Below are positions 26,983-36,015 of a DNA stretch of 64,000 bases, one piece after another. Each line of letters begins with the position of its first letter. The first letter of the stretch is position 1. The position numbers and the translations under genes were made by a program. The notes beneath the pieces are model-generated. The model made no database searches. It saw nothing but the letters and a program-made list of their open reading frames with translations, and was not told the origin of the DNA. Origin of the DNA: Bacillota bacterium (lineage in GTDB: Bacteria > Bacillota > Clostridia > Acetivibrionales > DTU013); NCBI GenBank assembly GCA_023426125.1, contig JAFABI010000029.1:1-64000 (forward strand), given 5' to 3'.

Positions 26983-29900
26983 GTGGGGCGCAGTGGACGA
27001 GAGAACAGCTGGAAGCAATCACCAGGAAAGGATGCAATCTGCTGGTGGCAGCCGCGGCCGGCGCAGGGAAAACAGCCGTGCTTGTGGAAAGGATCATACG
27101 GAAGATTTCGGATCCGGCAAACCCCATCGATCTGGATACGCTGCTGGTCGTCACCTTTACCAATGCCGCTGCCGCCGAAATGAGGGAAAGAATAGGACTT
27201 GCACTGGAAGACGCCCTGGAGGCTAATCCCTCCTCGGAGCACCTGCAAAGGCAGCTGACCCTTCTGGGAAAGGCCAGCATAACCACCCTTCACTCCTTCT
27301 GCCTGGAGGTTGTCCGCGGCAATTTCCACCGGATCGGGCTGGATCCGGTGTTCAGGATTGCGGATGATACCGAAACCATGCTGCTGAAGCTGGACATCCT
27401 GGAAGCGCTGTTTGAGGACAAATATGAGGATGAAAATACCGGCAGGGATTTTTACAGGCTTGTGGAATGTTATGGGGGTGCAAAGAGCGATGAAGCGCTG
27501 CAGGAAATTGTCCTGGCGCTCCATGAATTTGTCCAGAGCCATCCCTGGCCTTTGCAATGGCTGGAGGAGCATACCGAAGAATTCAATCTTCCCGAGGATA
27601 CCGATCTGTGTGAAACGGCATGGGGAAAAGTTATCATAAAGAGTGTGTCGGCCGAAATAAAAGGATTGCTGGGAATTTCCGAGGGCGCCCTGTCGGCCGC
27701 CAACAGGGCAAATGGACTGGAACCTTATGCAGGCTGCCTTGATGAGGATGTCAGGCAGCTCAAAGCGCTGCTTAAGCGATTGTCCGAAGCCGAAGCTTCA
27801 GCTTCCGGCTGGGACGATTTATACCGGGCCTTCAACGCATTTGAACCCGGCAGGCTGCCCCGGTGCGGCAAAGACGCCGATGCGGAAGCCCAGGAGCAGG
27901 TGAAGGCGGCCAGGAAGGAAGTAAAGGACAGGCTGTCCAAGATAATTGAAGGTACATTCAATGTAGCCTCGGATGAAGCAATAAGGGAATTCCGGAGGAT
28001 TTACCCTGTGTTTAAAGCCCTTGCCCGGCTCACTGCCGAATTCGGTGAGAGATTCAAGGCGAAAAAGAGGGAAAAGGCGTTGCTGGACTTCAACGACCTG
28101 GAGCACCTGTGCCTGGAAATATTGCTCCCGGACGGCGAGCCTTCCGGGGTCGCATTGGAGCTGAGGGAGAAATATGAAGAAATCCTGGTGGACGAATACC
28201 AGGACAGCAATCTTATCCAGGAAGTGATCATCAATACGATATCCCGGGCGAGGGCGGGACAGCCCAACATCTTTATGGTGGGGGACGTCAAACAAAGCAT
28301 ATACAGGTTCAGGCAGGCCAGGCCCCAGCTTTTTCTATCCAAGTACAACAGCTATCCTTCCGAACCGGGCTCGGAAAATATGCGCATTCTTCTCTATAAA
28401 AATTTCCGCAGCCGCCATGAAGTCATCAACGGCGCCAATTTCATCTTCAAACGCATCATGTCGGAACTGGTAGGAGAACTGGACTATACCGACGAGGAAG
28501 CATTAAACCCGGGAGCTGTTTTCCCTGCAACACAGGGGGACGGTTCCCCTGTGTCCCTCAGCCAGCCCGGCAGGCAATCAATGATAACCTCTGTGGAAAC
28601 ACCCGGGGACGCTTCTGTTGAATTCTCTGAGACAGGAGAAACGTCTCCATGTATTATCGGAGAACCATCCCCATGGACTGTGGAGGTTAATATAATTGAT
28701 CTGGCGGACAGCGGAGCTAATCAGGACGAGAACGGCGGCGGCCCTGAACCTGAGGATGGGGATGAAGGTACGGCGCAGCAGGATGAAAATGAACGTCCGG
28801 ATGCCATTCAAGCGGAGGCTGCGGCGGTTGCGGGAAGGATAAGGCAGCTGATGGGAGCTTCGCCGGACCATCCCGCTTTCAAAGTATATGATAAAAAGCT
28901 GAACGGGTACAGAAATGTAGAGTATAGAGACATTGTAATACTTCTTCGGACTACCCGGAACTGGTCGGGAATTTTTTCGGAAGAGCTTGGCCTGCAAGGG
29001 ATTCCGGCATATGCCGATACAGGCACCGGATATTTCAAAACAGTGGAGATCCAGACGGTTATATCCTTGCTGCGTATCATCGATAATCCGCTGCAGGACA
29101 TACCTTTCCTCGCCGTCCTGCGGTCCCCCGTCTGTTCGTTTTCGGCGGATGAGCTGGCGGATATTCGATTAGCGGACCGGGACATGCCCTTTTATGAAGC
29201 GATGAAAAAATACTCGGCCGGCTGTCCTGGAAGCACTGCGGATAGAGCTGCAAAATTCCTTAATGATCTTGGCGAATGGCGCAGCAAAGCAATGTACATG
29301 TCTACTGACGAGCTGATCTGGTACCTATATACGCAAACCTCGTACTACAGCTATGCGGGAATCCTTCCCGGAGGCCCGCAGCGCCAGGCAAACCTGAGGA
29401 TGCTGTTTGAAAGAGCACGGCAGTATGAAGAGACCAGCTACAAAGGCCTGTTCAATTTCATCAGCTACATTGAACGTTTGAAAAGCGGCGGCGGAGATAT
29501 GGGCAGTGCAAAGATCCTGGGTGAGAATGAAAATGTCGTAAGGATTATGAGCATTCACAAAAGCAAGGGTCTGGAATTTCCGGTGGTGTTTGTGTCAGGC
29601 TGCGGAAAGAGATTCAATCTTCAGGATTTGAACGGTAAAATACTGATGCATCAGGAGCTTGGCTTCGGACCTGATCTTGTGGATACGGAAAAAAGGATCA
29701 CCTGGCCGCTGATCAGCAAGCAGGCCATTAAATATAAAATCCGGCAGGAGACACTTTCTGAAGAAATGCGGATTTTGTATGTAGCCTTCACAAGGGCGAG
29801 AGAAAAGCTCATAATCACGGGCGCAGTCAAGGATTATGCAAAAGCGGCCGCCGGCTGGCTGAAATGTGCGGGAAAAGCCGGAACCCGGCTAAAGGAATTC

Positions 29901-30884
29901 GACATGCTGAAGGCGGCAACATACCTGGATTGGATTGGTCCCGCCCTGTCCGGCCTGGGAAAAGAGGAACATGGTTTGGTTGAATTTTCGGATACAAAAG
30001 AACCGTCCCTCTGCTTTGCGGTCCGGGTTTCAAGCATCAATGACGCAAGCGCAGGAAAAGGAAGGGAGCAGAAATCTGCAGAAGAGCTGTTTCAATGGCT
30101 TTCGGGGCAAACGCCGGACAAGGACGGTGCAGGTGGTTTTGAAGATGTGAAAAAAAGGCTGGAATGGCGGTATACCTACGAAAAATCGGGTGAAATACCT
30201 GCCAAACTATCGGTTACGGAGCTGAAAAGGCTTTTTAATCTTGTGTCCTCCGATGAAAAGCCTGCCATCGAGCTGCAGCTGCCTCCCATCGCAGCCAGGC
30301 CTCAATTCATGGAGGCGGCCAAAGGCTTGAGCCCGAGTGAGAAGGGGTCTGTAATGCATTTCGTCATGCAGCACCTGGAATTAGGAGAAATGAAACGTTT
30401 ACTTAAGGAAGGCGCCAGCAGTGCAGAAATTGCCGACGAGATCCGCAGCCAGGCGTCCCGCATGGTGGAGGAAGAATTCCTGACGCCGCAGGAGGCAGAG
30501 GCTGTTAATGAAAGGCGGATTGCCGGCTTTTTCCTTTCCGGTTTGGGTCAGAGGCTGCTGGCGTCTAGAGCAGTTAATCGTGAGACGCCTTTCAATATTG
30601 AGCTTGAGTGTACGGAAGTATACCGTGACATGCCTTCGGACCTGTATGCCGGCGAAACGGTACTGCTGCAGGGAGTAATCGATTGTTTTTTTGAAGAACA
30701 GGAAGGGCTTATCCTGGTGGACTATAAAACGGATTATGTACCTGCTTCGGGGATCAACCGGATCAAGGAGCTTTACGGCATACAGATCGATTACTATGTT
30801 AAAGCCCTTGAATCCATCACAGGGAAAAAGGTACAGGAAAAATTTATCTATTTGTTTTACAACGGAGAAATCGTTCCATTCTGA
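26979..30884 (+). CDS. addA: AddA, helicase-nuclease subunit of AddAB
   Basis: UvrD-like 3'-5' helicase fused to a RecB-type nuclease, 1301 residues. Helicase motifs in order: Walker A AAAGAGKT (residues 25-32), VDEYQDSN (motif II), GDVKQSIYRFRQA (III), MSIHKSKGLEFPVVFV (V) and LYVAFTRAREKL (VI). The nuclease motif is LVDYKTDYV near residue 1247. ATG 26979 overlaps the addB stop as ATGA and follows GGGAGGGA. Residues about 518-568 form an extra low-complexity stretch that includes a palindrome of the GGGGACGG repeat family (28530-28554); B. subtilis AddA lacks such an insert as far as I recall. The insertion leaves the frame intact. Confidence 0.95.
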   Translation: MSGAQWTREQLEAITRKGCNLLVAAAAGAGKTAVLVERIIRKISDPANPIDLDTLLVVTFTNAAAAEMRERIGLALEDALEANPSSEHLQRQLTLLGKASITTLHSFCLEVVRGNFHRIGLDPVFRIADDTETMLLKLDILEALFEDKYEDENTGRDFYRLVECYGGAKSDEALQEIVLALHEFVQSHPWPLQWLEEHTEEFNLPEDTDLCETAWGKVIIKSVSAEIKGLLGISEGALSAANRANGLEPYAGCLDEDVRQLKALLKRLSEAEASASGWDDLYRAFNAFEPGRLPRCGKDADAEAQEQVKAARKEVKDRLSKIIEGTFNVASDEAIREFRRIYPVFKALARLTAEFGERFKAKKREKALLDFNDLEHLCLEILLPDGEPSGVALELREKYEEILVDEYQDSNLIQEVIINTISRARAGQPNIFMVGDVKQSIYRFRQARPQLFLSKYNSYPSEPGSENMRILLYKNFRSRHEVINGANFIFKRIMSELVGELDYTDEEALNPGAVFPATQGDGSPVSLSQPGRQSMITSVETPGDASVEFSETGETSPCIIGEPSPWTVEVNIIDLADSGANQDENGGGPEPEDGDEGTAQQDENERPDAIQAEAAAVAGRIRQLMGASPDHPAFKVYDKKLNGYRNVEYRDIVILLRTTRNWSGIFSEELGLQGIPAYADTGTGYFKTVEIQTVISLLRIIDNPLQDIPFLAVLRSPVCSFSADELADIRLADRDMPFYEAMKKYSAGCPGSTADRAAKFLNDLGEWRSKAMYMSTDELIWYLYTQTSYYSYAGILPGGPQRQANLRMLFERARQYEETSYKGLFNFISYIERLKSGGGDMGSAKILGENENVVRIMSIHKSKGLEFPVVFVSGCGKRFNLQDLNGKILMHQELGFGPDLVDTEKRITWPLISKQAIKYKIRQETLSEEMRILYVAFTRAREKLIITGAVKDYAKAAAGWLKCAGKAGTRLKEFDMLKAATYLDWIGPALSGLGKEEHGLVEFSDTKEPSLCFAVRVSSINDASAGKGREQKSAEELFQWLSGQTPDKDGAGGFEDVKKRLEWRYTYEKSGEIPAKLSVTELKRLFNLVSSDEKPAIELQLPPIAARPQFMEAAKGLSPSEKGSVMHFVMQHLELGEMKRLLKEGASSAEIADEIRSQASRMVEEEFLTPQEAEAVNERRIAGFFLSGLGQRLLASRAVNRETPFNIELECTEVYRDMPSDLYAGETVLLQGVIDCFFEEQEGLILVDYKTDYVPASGINRIKELYGIQIDYYVKALESITGKKVQEKFIYLFYNGEIVPF
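28530..28554. repeat. REP-like palindrome embedded in addA
   Basis: ACACAGGGG (28530-28538) and CCCCTGTGT (28546-28554) flank GACGGTT. The GGGGACGGTTC core matches the intergenic inverted repeat at 165-228. It lies in a part of addA encoding a flexible linker and keeps the reading frame. Confidence 0.7.
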
Positions 30885-30946
30885 ATATTATCCTTGCCTT
30901 GTTGGCAAACTTAATAGTAAATAAAGGAGCGCCTTCAGCGGAAAAT

Positions 30947-32593
30947 ATGAAAAAATTCAGGGTAATCCGATATCCTACACAGGTAGGGGACATTGCAAAA
31001 AACAAGAAAAAAGGCGGTAACAGACTTCAAAAAAAGCTGGAGCAGATAGAGAAACAAAGTGAGCAGGCATATTCCAGCGCGGAAATATCCGGCTGCATGG
31101 ATTCCGATATGCAGTATATCAGCGATTTGTTCAAGAAATGTTCCGATTTCATCATCAGAAGACTGGAGCTGGGCGAGGGCAAGACTCCTTGCTTTGCCGT
31201 TTATCTGGGCAGTCTGATCAAAAAGGAATCTGTAAATGAATATTTTCTTAAACCCTTAATGGCAGACTTAAGGATAACCGGTGCAGATAGCCGTTTCCAA
31301 GGAGAAATCCGGATTCCTGAGTTGGCGGCCGCGTCCATTTATTCCTATCAGACCCAGGAATTCCATCTTTTTAAGGATGTGGTCAATAAGCTCCTTATCG
31401 GCTATTGCGCACTTTTTATCGATGGCAGCAACACAGCGTTGGTAGCGGATTTAAAGAGTGAAGTGGGGAGAGCGGTGTCGGAGTCCCGGGTTGAAACAGT
31501 GGTAAAAGGACCCCATGAGGCGTTTGTGGAGGACATGAGAACCAATGCTTCCCTGGTAAGAAAAAGAATAAAATCACCCGATCTGAAGCTGGAAATGCTT
31601 GAAGTAGGCAGATTGAGCAGCACATCGGTTGTTATTTCCTACATAAGCGGAATCGTGGATGAAAAAATTGTCGATGAAGTAAGAACAAGAATCAGCAGGA
31701 TTGATGTCGATATCATACAGGACAGCAGCTATATCGAGAAATACATTGAGGATAGCGCATTTTCACCTTTTCCGCTAATGGTGCTGACGGAAAGGCCGGA
31801 CAAGTGTTCCGCCGCTCTGGCGGAAGGGCGGGTTGTCGTTATCATTGACGGTTCCCCAAATGCTTTGATATTGCCTGTGACCTTCGCCGATTTTCTTGTT
31901 GCCGCCGAGGACTACTATTATATCTTCTATTTTTCCACTTTGCTCAGGATCCTCAGATATCTTGCGTTTGGAATTTCCTTGCTTGGCCCTTCGTTTTATA
32001 TAGCGATGACCACCTTTCATCAGGAAATGATTCCGCTTTCCTTGCTCGTTACGTTTACGCGTTCCCGGGCGGAAATACCTTTTCCGGCAATCATTGAGGC
32101 CCTACTGATGGAATTCACCTTTGAACTGCTGAGGGAAGCCGGAATAAGGCTGCCACAGCCGGTAGGATCTGCCGTAAGCATCGTGGGAGGACTTGTCATA
32201 GGACAGGGAGTCGTACAGGCCGGAATTGTATCCCAGACGATGGTTATTGTCGTTGCCCTTACCGGGATTGCCTCATTTGCAATACCCACTTACAATTCAG
32301 CCATAACATTCAGGCTCCTGAGATTCCCCTTCATGCTGATGGCAGCAGTGTTTGGCATCTATGGGATTATCATGGGACTGCTTGTTATGCTGATTCATCT
32401 GGCAAGCCTGAGGTCCTTCGGCGTTCCTTACCTTGCCCCATTTACTTCCTCTTCGTTTAGCGATTTGAAGGATTCTGCAATTATGGCTCCTATCTGGACG
32501 ATGACAAAGCGTCCATCCTTCATTCAAAAGAACAATCCCCACAGAATGAAAAAGGATATCCGGCCGGAGTCCCGGAAAACCGGAGGAGGTTAA
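30947..32593 (+). CDS. Spore germination receptor A subunit (GerA family)
   Basis: GerA-family inner-membrane subunit of a germinant receptor, 548 residues: a hydrophilic N-terminal domain (about 1-270) followed by a membrane domain with about five spans. Known stretches include YISGIVDEKIVDEVRTRI and the juxtamembrane LTERPDKCSAALAEGRVV...DGSPNALILPV, which is the GerA family signature. Together with B and C subunits it senses nutrients and triggers germination. ATG 30947 is chosen by family length; the AAAGGAG site (30923-30929) is 17 nt away, too far, so the start could differ (TTG 30899 is in frame). It starts 62 bp after addA. Confidence 0.9.
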   Translation: MKKFRVIRYPTQVGDIAKNKKKGGNRLQKKLEQIEKQSEQAYSSAEISGCMDSDMQYISDLFKKCSDFIIRRLELGEGKTPCFAVYLGSLIKKESVNEYFLKPLMADLRITGADSRFQGEIRIPELAAASIYSYQTQEFHLFKDVVNKLLIGYCALFIDGSNTALVADLKSEVGRAVSESRVETVVKGPHEAFVEDMRTNASLVRKRIKSPDLKLEMLEVGRLSSTSVVISYISGIVDEKIVDEVRTRISRIDVDIIQDSSYIEKYIEDSAFSPFPLMVLTERPDKCSAALAEGRVVVIIDGSPNALILPVTFADFLVAAEDYYYIFYFSTLLRILRYLAFGISLLGPSFYIAMTTFHQEMIPLSLLVTFTRSRAEIPFPAIIEALLMEFTFELLREAGIRLPQPVGSAVSIVGGLVIGQGVVQAGIVSQTMVIVVALTGIASFAIPTYNSAITFRLLRFPFMLMAAVFGIYGIIMGLLVMLIHLASLRSFGVPYLAPFTSSSFSDLKDSAIMAPIWTMTKRPSFIQKNNPHRMKKDIRPESRKTGGG

Positions 32594-32598
32594 AGGGT

Positions 32599-33801
32599 AT
32601 GACCGGAAAAAAACCTCTCGCAGGTTTGCTTGTATTCGCAATGCTGTCACTGCTGACCGGCTGCTGGGGAAAAACAGAGCTTAATGAAATAGGCATTGTC
32701 ACAATGACCGGCGTTGACCTGGAGTCTGACGGAAATATCCGTATCACCGTAATGTCAATACAGCCTGAAGGCTCTGCCGTTGCAACGCCCACTCGCTCTT
32801 TTGCCTGGATAGGCACAGCGGTGGGGAAAAATCTAATGGATGCCTCCAAAAATCTCAGAGCTGTCTCCATGAAACATTTGACCTGGATTCATAATACCGT
32901 TATCATCATCGGACAGAAAGCAGCCAGGGGAAAAATGGATGAAGTCATTGATTTCTTTTCAAGAAACAGGGAGGTGCGTTTCAACAGTTATGTCCTTGTA
33001 GCCCAGGATACGGCTTTTGCCATATTACAGGCACCGGCCAACATACAAAACGACCTTTCCAGGGAAATTATCGGAATTATCAACAGCGCGCCTGACTGGT
33101 CCAAAACCTATGTGGCCGATGCCAAGGATTTTCTGGTATCCCATGCGGAAGAATACGGCAATTACGTCACAGGGAAAATCGCTGAAACTTATGAAAAAAG
33201 AACGACCTTTTCCGCGCCGAGGCAGGAGTACGAGAAAATGGGACTTGTAGGCCAGGAGATACCGATTGTGAATCTGGAAGGCTGCGCTGTTTTCCGAGGG
33301 GGCAAAATGCAAGGGTGGATCGATGCCAAGGAGACGAGGGGATATTTATGGATCACCGGAGATATTGAGGTAGGGACAATCATTACCGACGTGGCGGAAG
33401 GAGATTTGTCCTACGAGAACAATTTCAGCAAGACTTCGGTTGAAGTGAGCGTAAAGGACGAAGATATCATTTTTCTTGTTAAAGTGGATACAAGAGGGAC
33501 CCTGGTGGAACAAACATCGGAACATGATGTAAGGCAGCAGGACGTCATTGAGCAAATTGAAGAGGAATTTTCAGAGGATATAAAGAGGGAGATGGAGGCT
33601 TCCGCAGAAAAAATCCAAAAAGAATATAAAGCGGATGTATTTGGTTTTGGAAACCTTCTTCACAAAAAGCATCCGAAGGTCTGGAAAAAAATAGGGGCGG
33701 ATAATTGGGATGAAAAATATTTTCCCGATGTAAAAATCCAGTATGAGGTAGATGTGACCATTGAAAGAACAGGCAAGCTATTAAAGAGTATATACAAATA
33801 A
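32599..33801 (+). CDS. Spore germination receptor C subunit (GerAC/Ger(x)C lipoprotein)
   Basis: A 400-residue lipoprotein with a lipobox (LLTGC, then WGKTELNEIG), which is the typical GerC opening (GCWxxxELNxxG). The mature domain is the three-domain Ger(x)C fold, with FSRNREVRFNSYV and the C-terminal VDVTIERTGKLLKSIY. It is anchored on the outer face of the spore inner membrane. The gene follows the A subunit by 5 bp, with CGGAGGAGG a few bases before the ATG. The B subunit, normally between or next to A and C, is instead on the opposite strand 300 bp further. Confidence 0.92.
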   Translation: MTGKKPLAGLLVFAMLSLLTGCWGKTELNEIGIVTMTGVDLESDGNIRITVMSIQPEGSAVATPTRSFAWIGTAVGKNLMDASKNLRAVSMKHLTWIHNTVIIIGQKAARGKMDEVIDFFSRNREVRFNSYVLVAQDTAFAILQAPANIQNDLSREIIGIINSAPDWSKTYVADAKDFLVSHAEEYGNYVTGKIAETYEKRTTFSAPRQEYEKMGLVGQEIPIVNLEGCAVFRGGKMQGWIDAKETRGYLWITGDIEVGTIITDVAEGDLSYENNFSKTSVEVSVKDEDIIFLVKVDTRGTLVEQTSEHDVRQQDVIEQIEEEFSEDIKREMEASAEKIQKEYKADVFGFGNLLHKKHPKVWKKIGADNWDEKYFPDVKIQYEVDVTIERTGKLLKSIYK

Positions 33802-33851
33802 ACGTATCGCAGAATTGTGGAGGATATAGCTAGGGGATAGGAGGCTATCGT

Positions 33852-34085
33852 ATGGTCGCGCTTCTGGTCATTGGATTTGTTGCTGTGGCTGTGTTGCAAA
33901 TCGTATATTTTATTAAAAAAAAGCAGTATAAGGAGATTCCGGTCTATTCTGTGCTAATGGCCTTTGCAATGATTTACGCCATCAGCGGATTAACAGACTG
34001 GGACTTTCCTGCTCCCGGCGAAATCATCGAAAAGGTCTTTGAACCCTTGTCAAATTTTGTATTTAACGCCCATTTAAGAAAATAA
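33852..34085 (+). CDS. Small two-helix membrane protein, Ger D-subunit type
   Basis: A 77-residue protein with two hydrophobic segments (residues about 2-22 and 32-50), a short basic loop (KKKQYKEIP) and a C-terminal WDFPAPGEII...LSNF. Small two-span D proteins encoded in ger operons (for example GerKD in Bacillus) modulate germinant receptors; size, topology and position after the C gene fit. I have no sequence motif that proves it. ATG 33852 follows TAGGAGG by 9 nt. It lies 50 bp after gerC and ends 19 bp before the convergent B gene. Confidence 0.65.
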   Translation: MVALLVIGFVAVAVLQIVYFIKKKQYKEIPVYSVLMAFAMIYAISGLTDWDFPAPGEIIEKVFEPLSNFVFNAHLRK

Positions 34086-34104
34086 AAAGCGCCTCGGACG
34101 GGTT

Positions 34105-35214
34105 TCACGACTTCTTCCTTCTGACAAGGGATACTAAAAAAAGCAGCAGCGGAAGAAAGAAGGCCATAAAAAAGCTGAGGAAGGGAAATGTAAAATGACC
34201 GAAATTGAAAACCGTGATTACCCTTTCGGAAGCGGATACCGACAGAGTGATGAAAAGAAGACCCACGGGAACGATCATCGGCTTATAGGATTTGAAACCG
34301 AAAAGCTGTGAAATGCCTAGTACTACCCCGTAATACAGTATGGTGACCTTTATGAAGAGACCGATAATCCATACCCCCATAATTGTAATATCCAGATTCT
34401 TAACGTACTCTCCGATCGTTGCATACCGTACATATTCCAGCGCAGGATAGATCAATTGGGAAGTGAGCTTCCCGAATACTGCGATTGTTAATGTGCCGAG
34501 CAGCATGCTGAAACCTAATACAAGGTTGGTCAGTGTAAAGCTTTTGCCTATATTTTTCTTATCTTGTACAAAGGGTACAAACTGCAATAAAATAACGAGT
34601 TCCAGCAGCCAGGCCTGTATAAGGACGGCACCCTTCAGCGGCGGGACAATTCCGTTTTCCAGAATGGGAAGGTAATTGGTCAGATCGGTTTCGGTGATAT
34701 TTACCAGTGAGATAAAGCCAAGGATCCCCAGTCCGAAGGGAAGGATGAGCTGATTTACCCTGACGATGACCTCCAGACCGTTATGTACTGCGTATGCAGC
34801 AACCAGAGTAGTTATTACGCTGTAGATAATCAAGGGGCCATCCGGATTGAAGGAAGTTACGAAAATGTCGCCCAACTGTCTTATAACAGAGTATCCAAGC
34901 ACCAGCATGTAAAGGATGAAAAGGGAAGCGACAAGCTTTCCCGCCACTTTTCCAAGTAGTTCGACGGAATACTCCACCAGCGTCTTGCCGGGAAATTTTT
35001 TTGCCAGCAGGATGAAAAGTATTGAGATAATCAGCGAGGACGCCGTGCCGAAGAGTACCGACAGCCAGGAATCCTGCTGCGCCTCTTGCGCAACATAGGC
35101 AGGGAGGAAAACGTCTGCGGTTGAGATAACCATGGTGATTCCCAGCAAACCGAACTGAAATGCGGAGATTCTGCCCTTTTCCAGGGGCTGGTTGACTTTT
35201 TGAGAGGACGGCAT
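34105..35214 (-). CDS. Spore germination receptor B subunit (GerB family, APC superfamily)
   Basis: A 369-residue protein with ten transmembrane segments. It resembles the GerAB/EndospoRE-type permease family of the amino-acid/polyamine/organocation superfamily, which forms the germinant-binding membrane subunit. The opening (KGRISAFQFGLLGITMVISTADVFLPAYVA) is characteristic. The start at 35214 follows AAAGGAG about 6 nt upstream. It reads against the A-C-D genes, so it must be expressed from its own promoter between 35215 and about 35390. A separate role as an orphan B subunit is possible, but its closeness suggests the same receptor. Confidence 0.9.
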   Translation of the reverse strand: MPSSQKVNQPLEKGRISAFQFGLLGITMVISTADVFLPAYVAQEAQQDSWLSVLFGTASSLIISILFILLAKKFPGKTLVEYSVELLGKVAGKLVASLFILYMLVLGYSVIRQLGDIFVTSFNPDGPLIIYSVITTLVAAYAVHNGLEVIVRVNQLILPFGLGILGFISLVNITETDLTNYLPILENGIVPPLKGAVLIQAWLLELVILLQFVPFVQDKKNIGKSFTLTNLVLGFSMLLGTLTIAVFGKLTSQLIYPALEYVRYATIGEYVKNLDITIMGVWIIGLFIKVTILYYGVVLGISQLFGFKSYKPMIVPVGLLFITLSVSASERVITVFNFGHFTFPFLSFFMAFFLPLLLFLVSLVRRKKS

Positions 35215-35397
35215 ATATACTCCTTTATTCGTACCGCAAACCTTCGTTGCAGTATTCGATTCTATGTGTAATATTTACATCTTTCAAGAAAAATATGAAA
35301 GCTTTGCGGAAAACCAAAAGAATAAATCCGCCGCAGAAATGGAAAGATAAGTATGATGTATGATGCCGTATATTCGTACGGAATATGGGAGGCGTAA

Positions 35398-35619
35398 ATG
35401 GAAAAGCTAAGGCAGGAGTATGTTTTAAGCATCATTTTCTATCATTCCGTCGAAAGGGAAGAATTGATGCTGACGAAATACCGCGGATATGTCGAAGCGA
35501 TTGAGGGAAAGAAGAAAAAACCTGAGATTTATTCGATGCTGAAGGAATTTGAAAATGATGCAAGGGAGCATATAGCTCTATTGAAGGATAAAATGATTAA
35601 ATTGAACATCCAGGGCTAG
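35398..35619 (+). CDS. Small helical protein, ferritin-like half domain, unknown
   Basis: A 73-residue soluble protein made of two long amphipathic helices. EYVLSIIFYHSVEREELML and EFENDAREHIALLKDKM carry Glu and an ExxxxREH pattern, as in half of a ferritin-like or CotF-like four-helix bundle. ATG 35398 follows GGGAGGCG closely. It is the first of four same-strand genes with gaps of 16, 44 and -4 bp, so an operon is likely. It may pair with the next protein to complete a bundle. No proven homolog can be named. Confidence 0.6.
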   Translation: MEKLRQEYVLSIIFYHSVEREELMLTKYRGYVEAIEGKKKKPEIYSMLKEFENDAREHIALLKDKMIKLNIQG

Positions 35620-35635
35620 GTTTTCGGGAGAGGTT

Positions 35636-35872
35636 ATGAAGGATATTGATATTTACAAGGATTTGCTCTATTGCAGGATATCCAGCCAGGATTATTACAA
35701 CCGGAATATTATTGAGATAAGGAACCCGGAAATAAGGCAGCTTTTCACACAGCTGAGGGATGATGAAATGCGCGCCGTGGTCAAGCTTCAGCAAAAAATA
35801 GAAAAGCTGGAGGTAACGCCGTGGATCGTCACAAAAATAATGCCGACAAAACCCAAATTCCAGGAACGGTAG
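35636..35872 (+). CDS. CotF-like spore coat half-domain protein
   Basis: A 78-residue helical protein. QDYYNRNIIEIRNPEIRQLFTQLRDDEM resembles the part of CotF/ferritin-like coat proteins where an Asn/Ile-rich helix is followed by ExRQLFxQLRDDE, here without the partner helix pair. The basic C-terminus (KIMPTKPKFQER) is disordered. The start has GAGAGG about 6 nt before ATG 35636. It probably associates with spores, given the neighbours, but that is inference. Confidence 0.6.
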   Translation: MKDIDIYKDLLYCRISSQDYYNRNIIEIRNPEIRQLFTQLRDDEMRAVVKLQQKIEKLEVTPWIVTKIMPTKPKFQER

Positions 35873-35916
35873 CTCCGGGGCAGCAGATGTAATTTTACGA
35901 AAAGGGAGTTGAACGG

Positions 35917-36015
35917 ATGAGCCTGGTTGTATATGGCTTGCTAGCGAGTCTGATAGCGGTCCTGCTTTATATATGGTTTAAAGTTCTGGACAAATACGGG
36001 GGAAAGGATTCATGA
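35917..36015 (+). CDS. 32-residue single-span membrane microprotein
   Basis: An open frame of 32 codons from ATG 35917 to TGA 36013-36015. The peptide has one hydrophobic span (about residues 3-22, LVVYGLLASLIAVLLYIWF) then KVLDKYGGKDS, a typical small membrane protein. GGGAG lies about 9 nt before the ATG, and the stop overlaps the FAD oxidoreductase start (ATGA at 36012), a sign of translational coupling. It is too short for routine gene finding. A role in anchoring the oxidoreductase to the membrane is plausible but unproven. Confidence 0.65.
   Translation: MSLVVYGLLASLIAVLLYIWFKVLDKYGGKDS

Noticed and set aside
28530..28690. Intein in AddA
   Set aside because: No intein N- or C-terminal motifs; the stretch is low complexity and too short.
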